Below the pieces are notes generated by a model. That model saw nothing but the letters and a program-made list of their open reading frames with translations. It had not been told where the DNA came from and ran no database searches. DNA of 64,000 nt from Syntrophaceae bacterium. GTDB taxonomy: Bacteria > Desulfobacterota > Syntrophia > Syntrophales > UBA2192. Location: assembly GCA_013177795.1 (NCBI GenBank), contig JABLXY010000003.1:537244-601243 (forward strand), written 5' to 3'. Every line of letters starts with the position of its first letter. Within the stretch, counting starts at the first letter, position 1. Shown here piece by piece: positions 1 through 7,405 of this stretch. The translations under genes were made by a program, and so were the position numbers.

Positions 1-797
1 GGAGCGATCTCCGGCCTCGCCTTGAAGGCCTCGAAAAGCGATGGCGCGTCGCCCGCGGCTTCCTCCTTTGCAAGGTCCTCGATGGAGACGACCAGGCCCA
101 GGCTCACGCTGTCGGCGTTGGTGTACAGGAAGCCGCCGCCGAAGAGGCCCTTCGTGATGTCGCCGGCGTACAGGTGCGCCGCCCCCTCGCCGTCGCCCAC
201 GCCGAAGCGGTCGTTGATGACGGCGGGGTCGAGCCGGATCACCTCCTTGATGCCCACGGCGTAGTCGTGCGGCCGCCCGGGCGGCCGCAGGCCGGCCTTC
301 TCCGGGATGAGGGAGAGCACCCCGTCGCAGGCGATGATCGCGTCGGCGCGGAGCTCGTCGCCCCCGGCGACGACGCCGCAGACCCTGCCGTTCTCCCTGA
401 CGAGGTCCGTCACGAGGGTCTTGGCGAGGATCATCCCGCCCCTCTCCTCGACGCGCTCGGCAAACCAGCGGTCGAATTTCGAGCGGAGGACACTGTAGCT
501 CTGGGGCCTGTCGGCCCGCAGCTCGCTGCCGGTGTAGTGGAAGGTGAAGGAGCGGTTGCGGGCCATGAGCGTGGCCCCCTCGCGGACGATGGCCCGCTCG
601 AGGGGGGCCCCATCCCAGAGGCCGGGGAAGAGGTCGCGGACGGGGTTCAGGTAGAGGCGGCCGCCGGAGACGTTCTTGGCGCCGGGGTAGTCGCCGCGCT
701 CGAGGACGACGGCCTCGACGCCCTCGCCGGCCAGCGTCCACGCCGCCGCCAGCCCGGCCAGCCCCGCACCCACGATGATGACGTCGAACTTCTCCAT
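1..797 (-). CDS. fixC: FixC-like electron-transfer flavoprotein:quinone oxidoreductase (C-terminus off the window)
   Basis: The start codon is at 797 and the reading frame stays open to base 1, so about 265 N-terminal residues are present. The protein opens with an FAD-binding Rossmann motif (VGAGLAGLAAAW, about residues 9-20), followed by LERGDYPGAKNVSGGRLY, a signature I recognise from E. coli FixC. Further in come YSVLRSKFDRW and GGGFLYTNADSVSLGLV, also FixC-like. FixC (about 430 aa) is the flavoprotein that passes electrons from the FixAB electron-transfer flavoprotein to a quinone or ferredoxin-level acceptor at the membrane. FixX, if present, would lie to the left. Family assignment is strong; the physiological substrate (acyl-CoA oxidation, carnitine-like or other) cannot be read from this fragment. 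Confidence 0.88.
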   Translation of the reverse strand, partial: MEKFDVIIVGAGLAGLAAAWTLAGEGVEAVVLERGDYPGAKNVSGGRLYLNPVRDLFPGLWDGAPLERAIVREGATLMARNRSFTFHYTGSELRADRPQSYSVLRSKFDRWFAERVEERGGMILAKTLVTDLVRENGRVCGVVAGGDELRADAIIACDGVLSLIPEKAGLRPPGRPHDYAVGIKEVIRLDPAVINDRFGVGDGEGAAHLYAGDITKGLFGGGFLYTNADSVSLGLVVSIEDLAKEEAAGDAPSLFEAFKARPEIA

Positions 798-898
798 CGC
801 ATCTCCCCCTTGAACCCTGCTGCGATGAACGCTACTGACATACCCTTTTTCCGAAGGAAGTTCAACCCTAAAGCACGAAATTGCCTGATGATTCCGCG

Positions 899-914
899 CG
901 GTATGCTTCTTGCA
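899..914 (+). promoter_or_regulatory. Candidate sigma-54 promoter upstream of the RiPP operon
   Basis: The sequence has GG at 900-901, exactly ten bases, then GC at 912-913 inside TTGCA. It fits the sigma-54 consensus TGGCACG-N4-TTGCW except that the first base is C. It points at the PqqD-like gene (start 1036), leaving a leader of about 110 nt. The 14 bases from GG to GC are identical to those of the candidate site at 56929-56944. No activator-binding site was identified. Confidence 0.6.
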
Positions 915-1035
915 AAAATATCCGGCACCTCAGGCGCACGAGCCTGAAAGACAAGGTTTTTTTCTGGGCGCGGGCCATACCCGGCGCGGCAAAGCGTCAA
1001 TTTTCGGATGTCGCCCCCATAGAAAGGAAAAGGCC

Positions 1036-1317
1036 GTGGATGCCAAGAATCCCATCGCCAACCCCCTGGTCGTCCTGCGAGAGGAGTTCGACGACTGGGC
1101 GATCCTCTTCGACCCCGACACAGGCAACGCCTTCGGCCTGAACCCCACGGGCGTCTTCATCTGGAAGCTCCTCGACGGGAAGCACGACGCCGACGCCATC
1201 GTCGGCAGGCTCCGCGAGGAGGCCGACGACGTCCCCGACGAGGCCGCAGAACATACCCGGCAGTTCATTGCGGCCCTGGAGCAGCAGGGTCTTGTCGGCT
1301 ATGAGGTTCAACCGTGA
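1036..1317 (+). CDS. scmD: PqqD-like peptide chaperone (SynChlorMet ScmD type)
   Basis: This 93-residue protein starts at GTG 1036, preceded by AAAGGAAAAGG; longer in-frame starts upstream lack comparable support. It carries the small PqqD fold signature: WAILFDPDTGNAFGLNPTGV, then IWKLLDGKHDADAIVGRL and a C-terminal helix. PqqD proteins are RiPP recognition elements that bind a precursor's leader peptide and present it to a radical SAM enzyme. It is the first gene of the cassette and its end overlaps the radical SAM gene, as expected for partners. The ScmD name follows my recollection of the SynChlorMet cassette and needs a profile search to confirm. Confidence 0.85.
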   Translation: MDAKNPIANPLVVLREEFDDWAILFDPDTGNAFGLNPTGVFIWKLLDGKHDADAIVGRLREEADDVPDEAAEHTRQFIAALEQQGLVGYEVQP

Positions 1318-2476
1318 GAAGCGGATATTCCATCATTCCATTGCTCCAGGAGCCCGGGGTGTCCTTATGCGCCTGATGCGCACCCCGAAAAAGATCGACA
1401 TCGACATCACGAACCGCTGCAACCTGCGGTGCCGCTACTGCTACCACTACGAGAGTGCAGGCGACGCAGGCGGCGACCTCCCGGCATCGGAATGGCTCCG
1501 GTTCTTCGAGGAGCTGGGCCGCTGCGCGGTCACGGAGGTGACGTTGGCCGGGGGCGAGCCCTTCATCCGGGAGGACTTGAAGGAGATCATCGGGGGGATC
1601 GTCCGTAACCGGATGCGATTCCAGATCCTGAGCAACGGAACGCTGATCGACGACGACATGGCGGACTTCCTCGTCTCGACGAAGCGCTGCAACTACGTCC
1701 AGGTCTCCATTGACGGCTCCATGCCGGAGAGCCACGACGCCATGCGGGGCAGGGGGAGTTTCGCGAAGGCCATGCAGGGCCTCCTGACCCTTCGGCGCCG
1801 CGGAGTGTGCACTGCGGTGCGCGTGACCATTCACCGCAGGAACGTCCGCGACCTCGAGGCCATTGCGAAGCTTCTCCTCGAAGATATCGGCCTCGGCTCG
1901 TTCGGGACCAATGCAGCGGGCGCGATGGGCCTGTGCCGGAAAAACGCCGAGATGGTCCAGCTCACGACGGAGGAGCGCGTACTCGCCATGGAGACGCTCC
2001 TTCGCCTGACAAGGAAATACAACGGGCGGATCAACGCCATGGCGGGGCCGCTGGCCGAGGCCAGGGGCTGGCTCGAGATGGAGGAAGCCCGTTTCGAGGG
2101 GAAGGAGTCGATGCCTAACCGCGGCTTCCTGACCGGATGCGGCTGCTACCGGTCGGGCCTCGCCGTGAGGGCCGACGGCGTCATCACACCCTGCACGATG
2201 CTCTCCCACATCGAGCTGGGGCGGATCAACCGTGACGATCTTGTCACGGTCTGGAGGGACCACGAGGCGCTCAATGCCCTGAGACGCAGACAGGAGATCC
2301 CGCTTTCCCGTTTTTCCTTCTGCGAGGGCTGTCCCTACTTGAATTATTGCACGGGCAGCTGCCCGGGCCTCTCCTACACGCTGGTCGGCGAGGTCAACCA
2401 TCCGAGTCCCGACGCCTGCCTGCGGAAATTCCTCGCCGAGGGCGGGAGGCTGCCGGATCGGGCCCTGTTGTGCTGA
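1301..2476 (+). CDS. Radical SAM/SPASM peptide-modifying enzyme 1 (ScmE/ScmF type)
   Basis: From ATG 1301 the protein has 391 residues. CNLRCRYC gives the radical SAM CxxxCxxC motif at C40, C44 and C47, which binds the 4Fe-4S cluster that cleaves S-adenosylmethionine. AGGEPF follows at the expected distance. The C-terminal SPASM region (GCGCYRSG ... CTMLSH ... CEGCPYLNYCTGSCPG) should bind auxiliary clusters. SPASM enzymes paired with PqqD modify ribosomal peptides, for example by thioether or C-C crosslinks. ATG 1367 is an attractive alternative start: it leaves 18 residues before the first cysteine, and residues 9-17 of the longer form come from an intergenic repeat motif. The specific reaction is unknown. 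Confidence 0.88.
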   Translation: MRFNREKRIFHHSIAPGARGVLMRLMRTPKKIDIDITNRCNLRCRYCYHYESAGDAGGDLPASEWLRFFEELGRCAVTEVTLAGGEPFIREDLKEIIGGIVRNRMRFQILSNGTLIDDDMADFLVSTKRCNYVQVSIDGSMPESHDAMRGRGSFAKAMQGLLTLRRRGVCTAVRVTIHRRNVRDLEAIAKLLLEDIGLGSFGTNAAGAMGLCRKNAEMVQLTTEERVLAMETLLRLTRKYNGRINAMAGPLAEARGWLEMEEARFEGKESMPNRGFLTGCGCYRSGLAVRADGVITPCTMLSHIELGRINRDDLVTVWRDHEALNALRRRQEIPLSRFSFCEGCPYLNYCTGSCPGLSYTLVGEVNHPSPDACLRKFLAEGGRLPDRALLC

Positions 2477-2477
2477 A

Positions 2478-4169
2478 ATGGAAACGGGACAAATGAAGAA
2501 AACCCCCGGTGAGAGGCTTATTCTCGCCCTCGTCCTGGCGGTGCTCGCGGGCGCGCTCTATGCTCTCGCGCCCCCGGGACTTGCATCCAACGAGGAAGGC
2601 GTTCAATACGTGCAAATCCAGAACTTCGCCCTGAACGGTTCCCGCGAGATCGCCTGGCCGGGGTTCAGGCTCGGGTTCGAGGCGAGGGACCTGGCGGGAC
2701 AGGGGGGCTTTTACGAGGCTCGGGGCGGAGAAGTCTACGCGACGCCGCCCCCGCTTTTCCCCTGGCTGGCAAGCCTGTTTTACCCGGTTTTCGGTGAAAG
2801 AGCCGGGGATTTCGCTGCGATCCTCTTCGTGTTTCTCTCGGCTCTGGTCCTGGGCCTGATTCTCGACAGGCTTATGAAAAGGGAGAGTCTCTACTGGCTT
2901 CTCCTGGCCGGATTCCTGTTCGGATCCCCCGTGCTCCTGCAGGCCTTTCAGCTCTCGGGGATGTCCCTCTCGCTGCTGCTGATCGTCTCGGCGCTCTGGA
3001 TCCTCATGGACCATTTCGGGGGCAATCCCTCCTGGGTGAAACTGTTCCTCGCTTCGGTACTGGTGGGAGCGTCGGCGCTCGTCAGGATCGAGTGCCTGGC
3101 CGTCGTCTTTTCCTTCTATCTCTGCACCGCGGTCGTCCTGTTCGCGCAGAAACGCCAGGGCGATCTGTGGACGGTCTTTGCAGGCGGGGTCCTCTGCCTG
3201 GTCGCGCTGGTCCTTCATGACGTGCTGCTGCACGGCCGGTTTCCGGGCCCCTACCTGGAACTGGTCCTGCCGTTTTATGCGCTTTCACCGGTGCGCACGG
3301 CCGCCCTCGCCGGTGCCGCCGGTGCCGCCTGCGCCCTGTTCGTACTCTCCCGCAGGGAAGGGATCCGCCCTGTTCTCAGGGCGGTCATGTCGGTACTGTC
3401 CGTGCTGGCGGTGCTCGGCGCGGTTGTCGTCACGGCTGCCCGCATCAGCGTCGCCCCTCTCATGGCGCTGTTCCCCGCGGTTCTCTTCGTCTTTTTCGGC
3501 TTGCCCGGGAGGCTCGGGCGGCTGAAACGGGGCGAGGCTGCCCTGGAGGGAATCGTGACGGGGACCGTCGTGCTGTGTCTCGCGATCGGCGCCGCGGTCC
3601 TGCATCCGGGACCATGGATCGTGATGACCGTGTGGCTGCCGATCGTTCCCCTCGTCATTGTCCTGATCGCACTGGAGCGGGAGACCCTCCTGTCGGCCGT
3701 CGGCATGCGCCTCGTGTTCGCTTTTTTCTGCGGGGTCGCTCTTGTCAACGGGATTCAGGAATCGAGGAACGGAATCTTCAAGTACAAGGAGTACAACGCC
3801 GGGCGGATCTCGTTTCTCGAGAGGCACACGTCCCCGGGAGACGTCATCGTGTTCGGGGACCCGGGAAGCCTGGAGCACGCGGGCCCGCTCTTCTTCGGCA
3901 GGGCGATGGTCGTTGCGGCGCACCCCCGCGATCTCGACCGATTCGCAGGGACGGCAGCCGGCAGAGCCGGATCTGCAGCGTTCGCCTGGACGGCCAATCC
4001 TCGGTGGGTGCGGGGCTACAACCCGTATGCCGAAGAGGCTTTGCCGGCCTTCCCCTTCCCGCCGGGGGCGAAGTCCTGCTGCCGCGGCACGTGCAAGGAA
4101 AGAAACTATTATCTGGTCAGGCTGGACACACGGGCTGCGGTTTTCGCCGGTTCCGGCCAGGGAGGATGA
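2478..4169 (+). CDS. Polytopic membrane protein, glycosyltransferase-39/ArnT-like in layout
   Basis: This 563-residue protein has an N-terminal membrane segment, then a predicted periplasmic loop with acidic residues (SNEEGVQYVQ) and PPPLFPWLASLF, followed by about nine more hydrophobic helices and a soluble C-terminal portion of roughly 150 residues. The layout resembles PMT/ArnT-type enzymes that move sugars from a lipid-linked donor in the periplasm, but I see no decisive catalytic motif. It lies between the two radical SAM genes, starting two bases after the first stops and ending in a TGATG junction with the second. This suggests a role in making, decorating or placing the peptide product. 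Function not established. Confidence 0.7.
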   Translation: METGQMKKTPGERLILALVLAVLAGALYALAPPGLASNEEGVQYVQIQNFALNGSREIAWPGFRLGFEARDLAGQGGFYEARGGEVYATPPPLFPWLASLFYPVFGERAGDFAAILFVFLSALVLGLILDRLMKRESLYWLLLAGFLFGSPVLLQAFQLSGMSLSLLLIVSALWILMDHFGGNPSWVKLFLASVLVGASALVRIECLAVVFSFYLCTAVVLFAQKRQGDLWTVFAGGVLCLVALVLHDVLLHGRFPGPYLELVLPFYALSPVRTAALAGAAGAACALFVLSRREGIRPVLRAVMSVLSVLAVLGAVVVTAARISVAPLMALFPAVLFVFFGLPGRLGRLKRGEAALEGIVTGTVVLCLAIGAAVLHPGPWIVMTVWLPIVPLVIVLIALERETLLSAVGMRLVFAFFCGVALVNGIQESRNGIFKYKEYNAGRISFLERHTSPGDVIVFGDPGSLEHAGPLFFGRAMVVAAHPRDLDRFAGTAAGRAGSAAFAWTANPRWVRGYNPYAEEALPAFPFPPGAKSCCRGTCKERNYYLVRLDTRAAVFAGSGQGG

Positions 4170-5458
4170 TGGACGTGAGTCAACATCAGACGGCGCCTGT
4201 CCCCGCAGGCCGTGGCGGGGTGGTCACGGCAGCCCGCCCTGTCCCGTCTCTCAACACGCTTTACTTTTACCTGACCGAGGGGTGCAACCTCCGGTGCCGC
4301 CACTGCTGGATCGAGCCGCCGCATCAGTCTGCGACGCGGCAATACCCCGCCGTGGAGCCGGAGCTGTTCCGGCATATCATCGACCAGGCAAAGCCCCTGG
4401 GACTCACGTCCGTGAAGCTCACCGGCGGCGAGCCTCTCATGCACCCGCGCATCGGGGAAATCCTCGCAATCCTCCGCGACGAGAGACTCCGCTTCAACAT
4501 GGAGACCAACGGCGTCCTGTGCACGCCGGAACTGGCACGGGAACTCGTCCGTTCGGGGATGTTCCACGTGTCCGTGAGTCTCGACGGGGCCGACGCCGAG
4601 ACCCACGAGTGGGTCCGCGGCGTGAAGGGCTGCTTCGACGCCGCCCTTCAGGGGATTCGGAACCTCGTCACGGCCGGCGCCCGGCCGCAGGTCATTATGA
4701 CGCTGATGCGGAGAAACGCAGGCCAGATCGAGGCGGTCGTCCGCCTGGCCGAGTCCGTCGGCGCATCGTCGGTGAAATTCAACATCGTCCAGCCCACGGC
4801 CCGCGGCGTGAAGATGCACGAGGCGGGGGAGACTCTGCCGATCCATGAGATCGTCAGGATCGGGTCCTGGGTTGAAGACGAACTCTCTGCGGGCACGAAG
4901 CTCCGCCTTTTCTATTCCCACCCCGTTGCGTTCCGGCCCCTGGGGAAGATCTACGGCCGTGAGGGGTCCGGCTGCGGGGTCTGCGGCATCCACGGCATCC
5001 TGGGCGTGCTGGGAAACGGCTCGTATGCGCTCTGCGGGATCGGCGAGACGGTGCCGGAGCTCGTCTTCGGCCACGCCGCAAAGGATGCCCTGGCCGATGT
5101 GTGGAGAGAAACCCCCGTGCTCAACGAGATCCGCGAGGGCCTGCCGCGGCGACTTGAGGGCATCTGCTCGGAGTGCCTCATGAAAGGCGTCTGCCTCGGG
5201 AGCTGCGTCGCCCAGAATTATTACCGGAGCAGGAATCTCTGGGCGCCGCACTGGTACTGCGAGGAGGCGAGGGCACTGGACCTCTTCCCCGGTATGCGTC
5301 TTGCTCCCCCAACGGCACGGAACAGCGTTGCACCACGGCATGCCACGCGACAGGCCTCCGGGCAGGAGGGAGAAGCCCCGACATCGCTCGGCGCGCAGGG
5401 ATGCGCAGTCGATCATCCCTGGAATCCGATTCGTTCGGTCAGGACAGGGCGCGCATGA
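4169..5458 (+). CDS. Radical SAM/SPASM peptide-modifying enzyme 2 (ScmE/ScmF type)
   Basis: From ATG 4169 the protein has 429 residues; GGAGG lies at 4161-4165, and GTG 4175 is a better-spaced alternative. CNLRCRHC places the cluster cysteines at C39, C43 and C46. TGGEPLMHPR follows. The SPASM region carries GCGVCGIHG, ALCGIGE and CSECLMKGVCLGSC. It is clearly distinct in sequence from enzyme 1, so this is a two-enzyme cassette, not a recent duplication. The last ~45 residues (after GMRLAPPTARN) look unconserved and overlap a candidate sigma-54 promoter. The stop codon overlaps the first precursor's start (ATGA), indicating translational coupling to its likely substrate. Confidence 0.88.
   Translation: MDVSQHQTAPVPAGRGGVVTAARPVPSLNTLYFYLTEGCNLRCRHCWIEPPHQSATRQYPAVEPELFRHIIDQAKPLGLTSVKLTGGEPLMHPRIGEILAILRDERLRFNMETNGVLCTPELARELVRSGMFHVSVSLDGADAETHEWVRGVKGCFDAALQGIRNLVTAGARPQVIMTLMRRNAGQIEAVVRLAESVGASSVKFNIVQPTARGVKMHEAGETLPIHEIVRIGSWVEDELSAGTKLRLFYSHPVAFRPLGKIYGREGSGCGVCGIHGILGVLGNGSYALCGIGETVPELVFGHAAKDALADVWRETPVLNEIREGLPRRLEGICSECLMKGVCLGSCVAQNYYRSRNLWAPHWYCEEARALDLFPGMRLAPPTARNSVAPRHATRQASGQEGEAPTSLGAQGCAVDHPWNPIRSVRTGRA
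5290..5305 (+). promoter_or_regulatory. Candidate sigma-54 promoter for the precursor peptides, inside the radical SAM 2 coding end
   Basis: GG at 5291-5292 and GC at 5303-5304 are separated by exactly ten bases, with TTGCT at -12. The core GGTATGC-TCTTGC nearly matches the site at 899-914. It lies 150 bp upstream of the first precursor start, within the poorly conserved C-terminal extension of the upstream gene. A dedicated promoter would allow precursor expression above enzyme level. Confidence 0.45.
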
Positions 5459-5865
5459 AGACGAAGTTACGCTACGAAGCGCCGCTTCTCGTCGACATGA
5501 AAGGGCGCGACATGTGCGGCGAGTTCATCACTTGCGCCGTGGGGGCGAACCGTGCCTTGGGGCCCAGCTGCACGGAATACATCCGGTGCAACACGGGGAC
5601 TTATGCGGAACGCTGCGATTCGGGCTTAAATGCCTGCGGGTGTGATTCCTGCTGTCAAACCGGATCCGGTTACACGACAACAGCCGGGTTTCCCTGGGTA
5701 TCCGGTTGCCAGTGCATTCCCGGCAGCCAGGCACTCCTGAATTGCCAAGGAGGAGGTTATACGGGATCCGTTTGCTCGTACGGCGACTTCGCCGGTGACA
5801 ATGTCTGTTCGACAGGTTCGAGTGTATATAGCTCTTCCATACAAAATTGCGTCAGTGGAATCTGA
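5455..5865 (+). CDS. Cys-rich RiPP precursor-like peptide 1
   Basis: 136 residues, starting at ATG 5455 in an ATGA overlap with the radical SAM gene. The N-terminal stretch KLRYEAPLLVDM (residues 4-15) lacks cysteine and matches the second peptide almost exactly, so it is the likely leader recognised by the PqqD-like protein. From C21 on there are 15 cysteines (21, 27, 39, 45, 54, 61, 63, 66, 67, 85, 87, 97, 107, 118, 132) in a Gly/Ser/Thr/Tyr-rich background with no membrane segment. Such composition is typical of substrates of SPASM enzymes forming thioether bridges. It is visibly less GC-rich than its neighbours. I recall a ScmA family in this cassette but cannot confirm that this belongs to it. 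Confidence 0.82.
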   Translation: MKTKLRYEAPLLVDMKGRDMCGEFITCAVGANRALGPSCTEYIRCNTGTYAERCDSGLNACGCDSCCQTGSGYTTTAGFPWVSGCQCIPGSQALLNCQGGGYTGSVCSYGDFAGDNVCSTGSSVYSSSIQNCVSGI

Positions 5866-5867
5866 TC

Positions 5868-6000
5868 CATGCGCTGCGGCTTGCCGAAGGCCATGCCTGG
5901 GGGATTGAGCCCGGCGGCGACACCGGGGCGCGGGCCGGCAGTTTACCCGCCTGCCCGGTCTCGAGATGATGCGATTGGATCAGACAAAGTCGCCTGCTCC
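5868..6000 (+). pseudogene. Decayed 5' fragment of the HPr-kinase-like gene, from duplication of the precursor region
   Basis: Bases 5896-5965 match 6504-6574 at the start of the intact kinase-like gene, with 35 identical bases in a row followed by three or four substitutions and one deleted base. Read in frame before the deletion it gives LRLAEGHAWGIEPGGDTGA against FQLSDGQTWGIEPGGDTGA in the intact gene. There is no proper start codon, the deletion shifts the frame, and similarity fades after GLE. Each precursor gene is therefore followed by the same kinase 5' end, showing that a unit of precursor plus kinase start was duplicated and that one kinase copy then decayed. Confidence 0.8.
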
Positions 6001-6047
6001 TCTCGGTGCATCCGATGCGAGCCGTTTCTCTCCCTGGAGGCTGAACG

Positions 6048-6464
6048 GTGAAAGCAAGACTTCGTTACGAACCCCCGCTTCTCGTCGACATGAGGGCCCG
6101 TGAACTCTGCGGGAAATTCAGCGCCTGCTTTTCCGGAGGCTACGCCGGCGCCGGGATGAGCTGCTACGAAGACTCCTCCTGCAAGTCCGGCACGTATGCC
6201 GAGAGGTGCCAGACCGGCGTGGGAGCATGCGGATGCGATGCCTGCTGCCAAACCGGCTCTCTGTATCAGCAGACGGGAGGGTACGTGTGGACGGAATGCG
6301 AGTGCAAACCGGGAAGCCAGGCGCAGACGAACTGCAACGATGGGTCATACACGGGCGGCCCGTGCACGAACTACGGTAATTTTGCCGGGGGAAGCACCTG
6401 CAGTCTCTATGGGACCTACGTCTACTACTCGTGCGGCACGCAGAACTGCTGCGCGGGGGCCTGA
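6048..6464 (+). CDS. Cys-rich RiPP precursor-like peptide 2
   Basis: 138 residues, starting at GTG 6048 after a good ribosome-binding site (TGGAGG, 8 nt away). The leader RLRYEPPLLVDM (residues 4-15) matches peptide 1. Seventeen cysteines follow (21, 27, 39, 45, 54, 61, 63, 66, 67, 84, 86, 96, 106, 118, 129, 134, 135), fifteen of which align with those of peptide 1; the pair at the C-terminal NCC is partly unique. SGTYAERC, ACGCD-CCQTG and NFAG are shared blocks; the spacers vary, as expected when cysteine connectivity is conserved. Its stop overlaps the kinase-like gene's start (TGATG). No obvious protease site such as GG marks the leader/core border. Confidence 0.84.
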   Translation: MKARLRYEPPLLVDMRARELCGKFSACFSGGYAGAGMSCYEDSSCKSGTYAERCQTGVGACGCDACCQTGSLYQQTGGYVWTECECKPGSQAQTNCNDGSYTGGPCTNYGNFAGGSTCSLYGTYVYYSCGTQNCCAGA

Positions 6465-7405
6465 TGCGACGGATGTACGGGTTTCAACTCTCTGACGGCC
6501 AGACCTGGGGGATTGAGCCCGGCGGCGACACCGGGGCGTGGGCCGACACGTTTGCCCGCCTGCTCGGTCTCGAGCCCCTGCGGCGCCTGCCGGAGGACAC
6601 GATCCGCCTGGAGAGGGTTCCGCCCCCGTCGGGCCCGGAAGACGTATGCCGCAGCGCCCCGCACGGGCGCGGGGGGGAGGGCTGGCATCTCCGCACCTCT
6701 CCGCTTCTGGAAGTCTGGCGGCATCCCTCCCTGCGTGAGATCCTCTGCGGGCTTCACGAGACGCAGGATTTTTCCCAGGTGAAGGAGCAGATGCGGTGCG
6801 CCCTCTTTCCCGTCTACGATCAGACCGTGCGCCGGGGCGGTCTGCCGCTCCACGGCGCCCTGGTAGGGCAGGGCGGCCGGGGGGTTCTGCTCGTCGGCCG
6901 CAGCGGCGTGGGCAAGTCGACGGCCTGCCGCAGGCTGCCGCCGCGGTGGGACGTCCTCGGCGACGATCTGGCCCTCGCCGTGCGGTTGCCCGGGGGAGGG
7001 TTTGCAGTCCATCCCCTTCCCACGTGGAGCGCCGTCGGACAGGCTGCGGGAGAACGGACGTGGGACATCCGGCGGGGCCTTGGCCTCTCGGCGGTCTTCT
7101 TTCTCACCCAGGCCGCCGAGGACGAGATCCTCCCGGCGCAGAAGGCCATGGCGACGGTGCTCTTGACCGATGCGGCCATGACGATCTTCCAGTCCGTCAG
7201 AGTGAGGGAGCGATCGATGGAGAAAACGCTCCTGGCCGGCAATGTCTTCGCCAACGCCGCCGCCATGGCCGGGTCGGTGCCGGCCTACATCCTGCGCCTG
7301 AGTCTCACGGGGCGTTTCTGGGAGAAGATCGAAGAGGTATTGGAATTGGAAAATGGGGACAGTCCCCTTTTTCGGTGCGAGACCGGGGAACAGAAATCGG
7401 CATGA
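6464..7405 (+). CDS. scmC: HPr-kinase/phosphorylase-like P-loop protein (SynChlorMet ScmC type)
   Basis: 313 residues from ATG 6464, coupled to the precursor stop. A Walker A loop GRSGVGKST lies at about residues 145-153, followed by LGDDLAL near residue 168, the arrangement of the HprK catalytic domain, but without the N-terminal HprK regulatory domain. HprK-like proteins occur in several RiPP clusters, where some phosphorylate the precursor peptide. The first 140 residues are unfamiliar and contain TWGIEPGGDTGAW. The last ~12 codons include a GGGGACAGTCCCC palindrome (7355-7367), so the C-terminus (NGDSPLF) probably arose by REP insertion. The assignment to ScmC is from memory; the kinase-like fold is directly supported. 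Confidence 0.82.
   Translation: MRRMYGFQLSDGQTWGIEPGGDTGAWADTFARLLGLEPLRRLPEDTIRLERVPPPSGPEDVCRSAPHGRGGEGWHLRTSPLLEVWRHPSLREILCGLHETQDFSQVKEQMRCALFPVYDQTVRRGGLPLHGALVGQGGRGVLLVGRSGVGKSTACRRLPPRWDVLGDDLALAVRLPGGGFAVHPLPTWSAVGQAAGERTWDIRRGLGLSAVFFLTQAAEDEILPAQKAMATVLLTDAAMTIFQSVRVRERSMEKTLLAGNVFANAAAMAGSVPAYILRLSLTGRFWEKIEEVLELENGDSPLFRCETGEQKSA
7355..7367. repeat. REP palindrome inside the kinase-like gene
   Basis: GGGGACAGTCCCC, flanked by AAAAT and TTTTT, is read through in frame as NGDSPLF near the C-terminus of the kinase-like protein. It is the first of five copies between 7.3 and 12.9 kb, and the likely mobiliser is encoded at 12157-12813. Confidence 0.8.

Noticed and set aside
2478-4169. 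Recent paralogy between the two PMT-like membrane proteins (with 53047-54756)
   Set aside because: They share topology and a similar first loop, but I see no run of matching residues that would show a recent duplication.
5455-6464. Cys-rich peptides considered as metallothionein, ferredoxin or spore/coat proteins
   Set aside because: Cysteine spacing fits none of these, a conserved cysteine-free leader is present, and stop/start coupling to a SPASM enzyme supports a RiPP precursor.
5455-6464. Lasso-peptide or lanthipeptide identity, prompted by HPrK-like and nucleotidyltransferase genes
   Set aside because: No asparagine-synthetase-like lasso cyclase, no B-type protease and no lanthionine synthetase lies in the operon; the AsnB-like gene at 60636 is in the polysaccharide locus.
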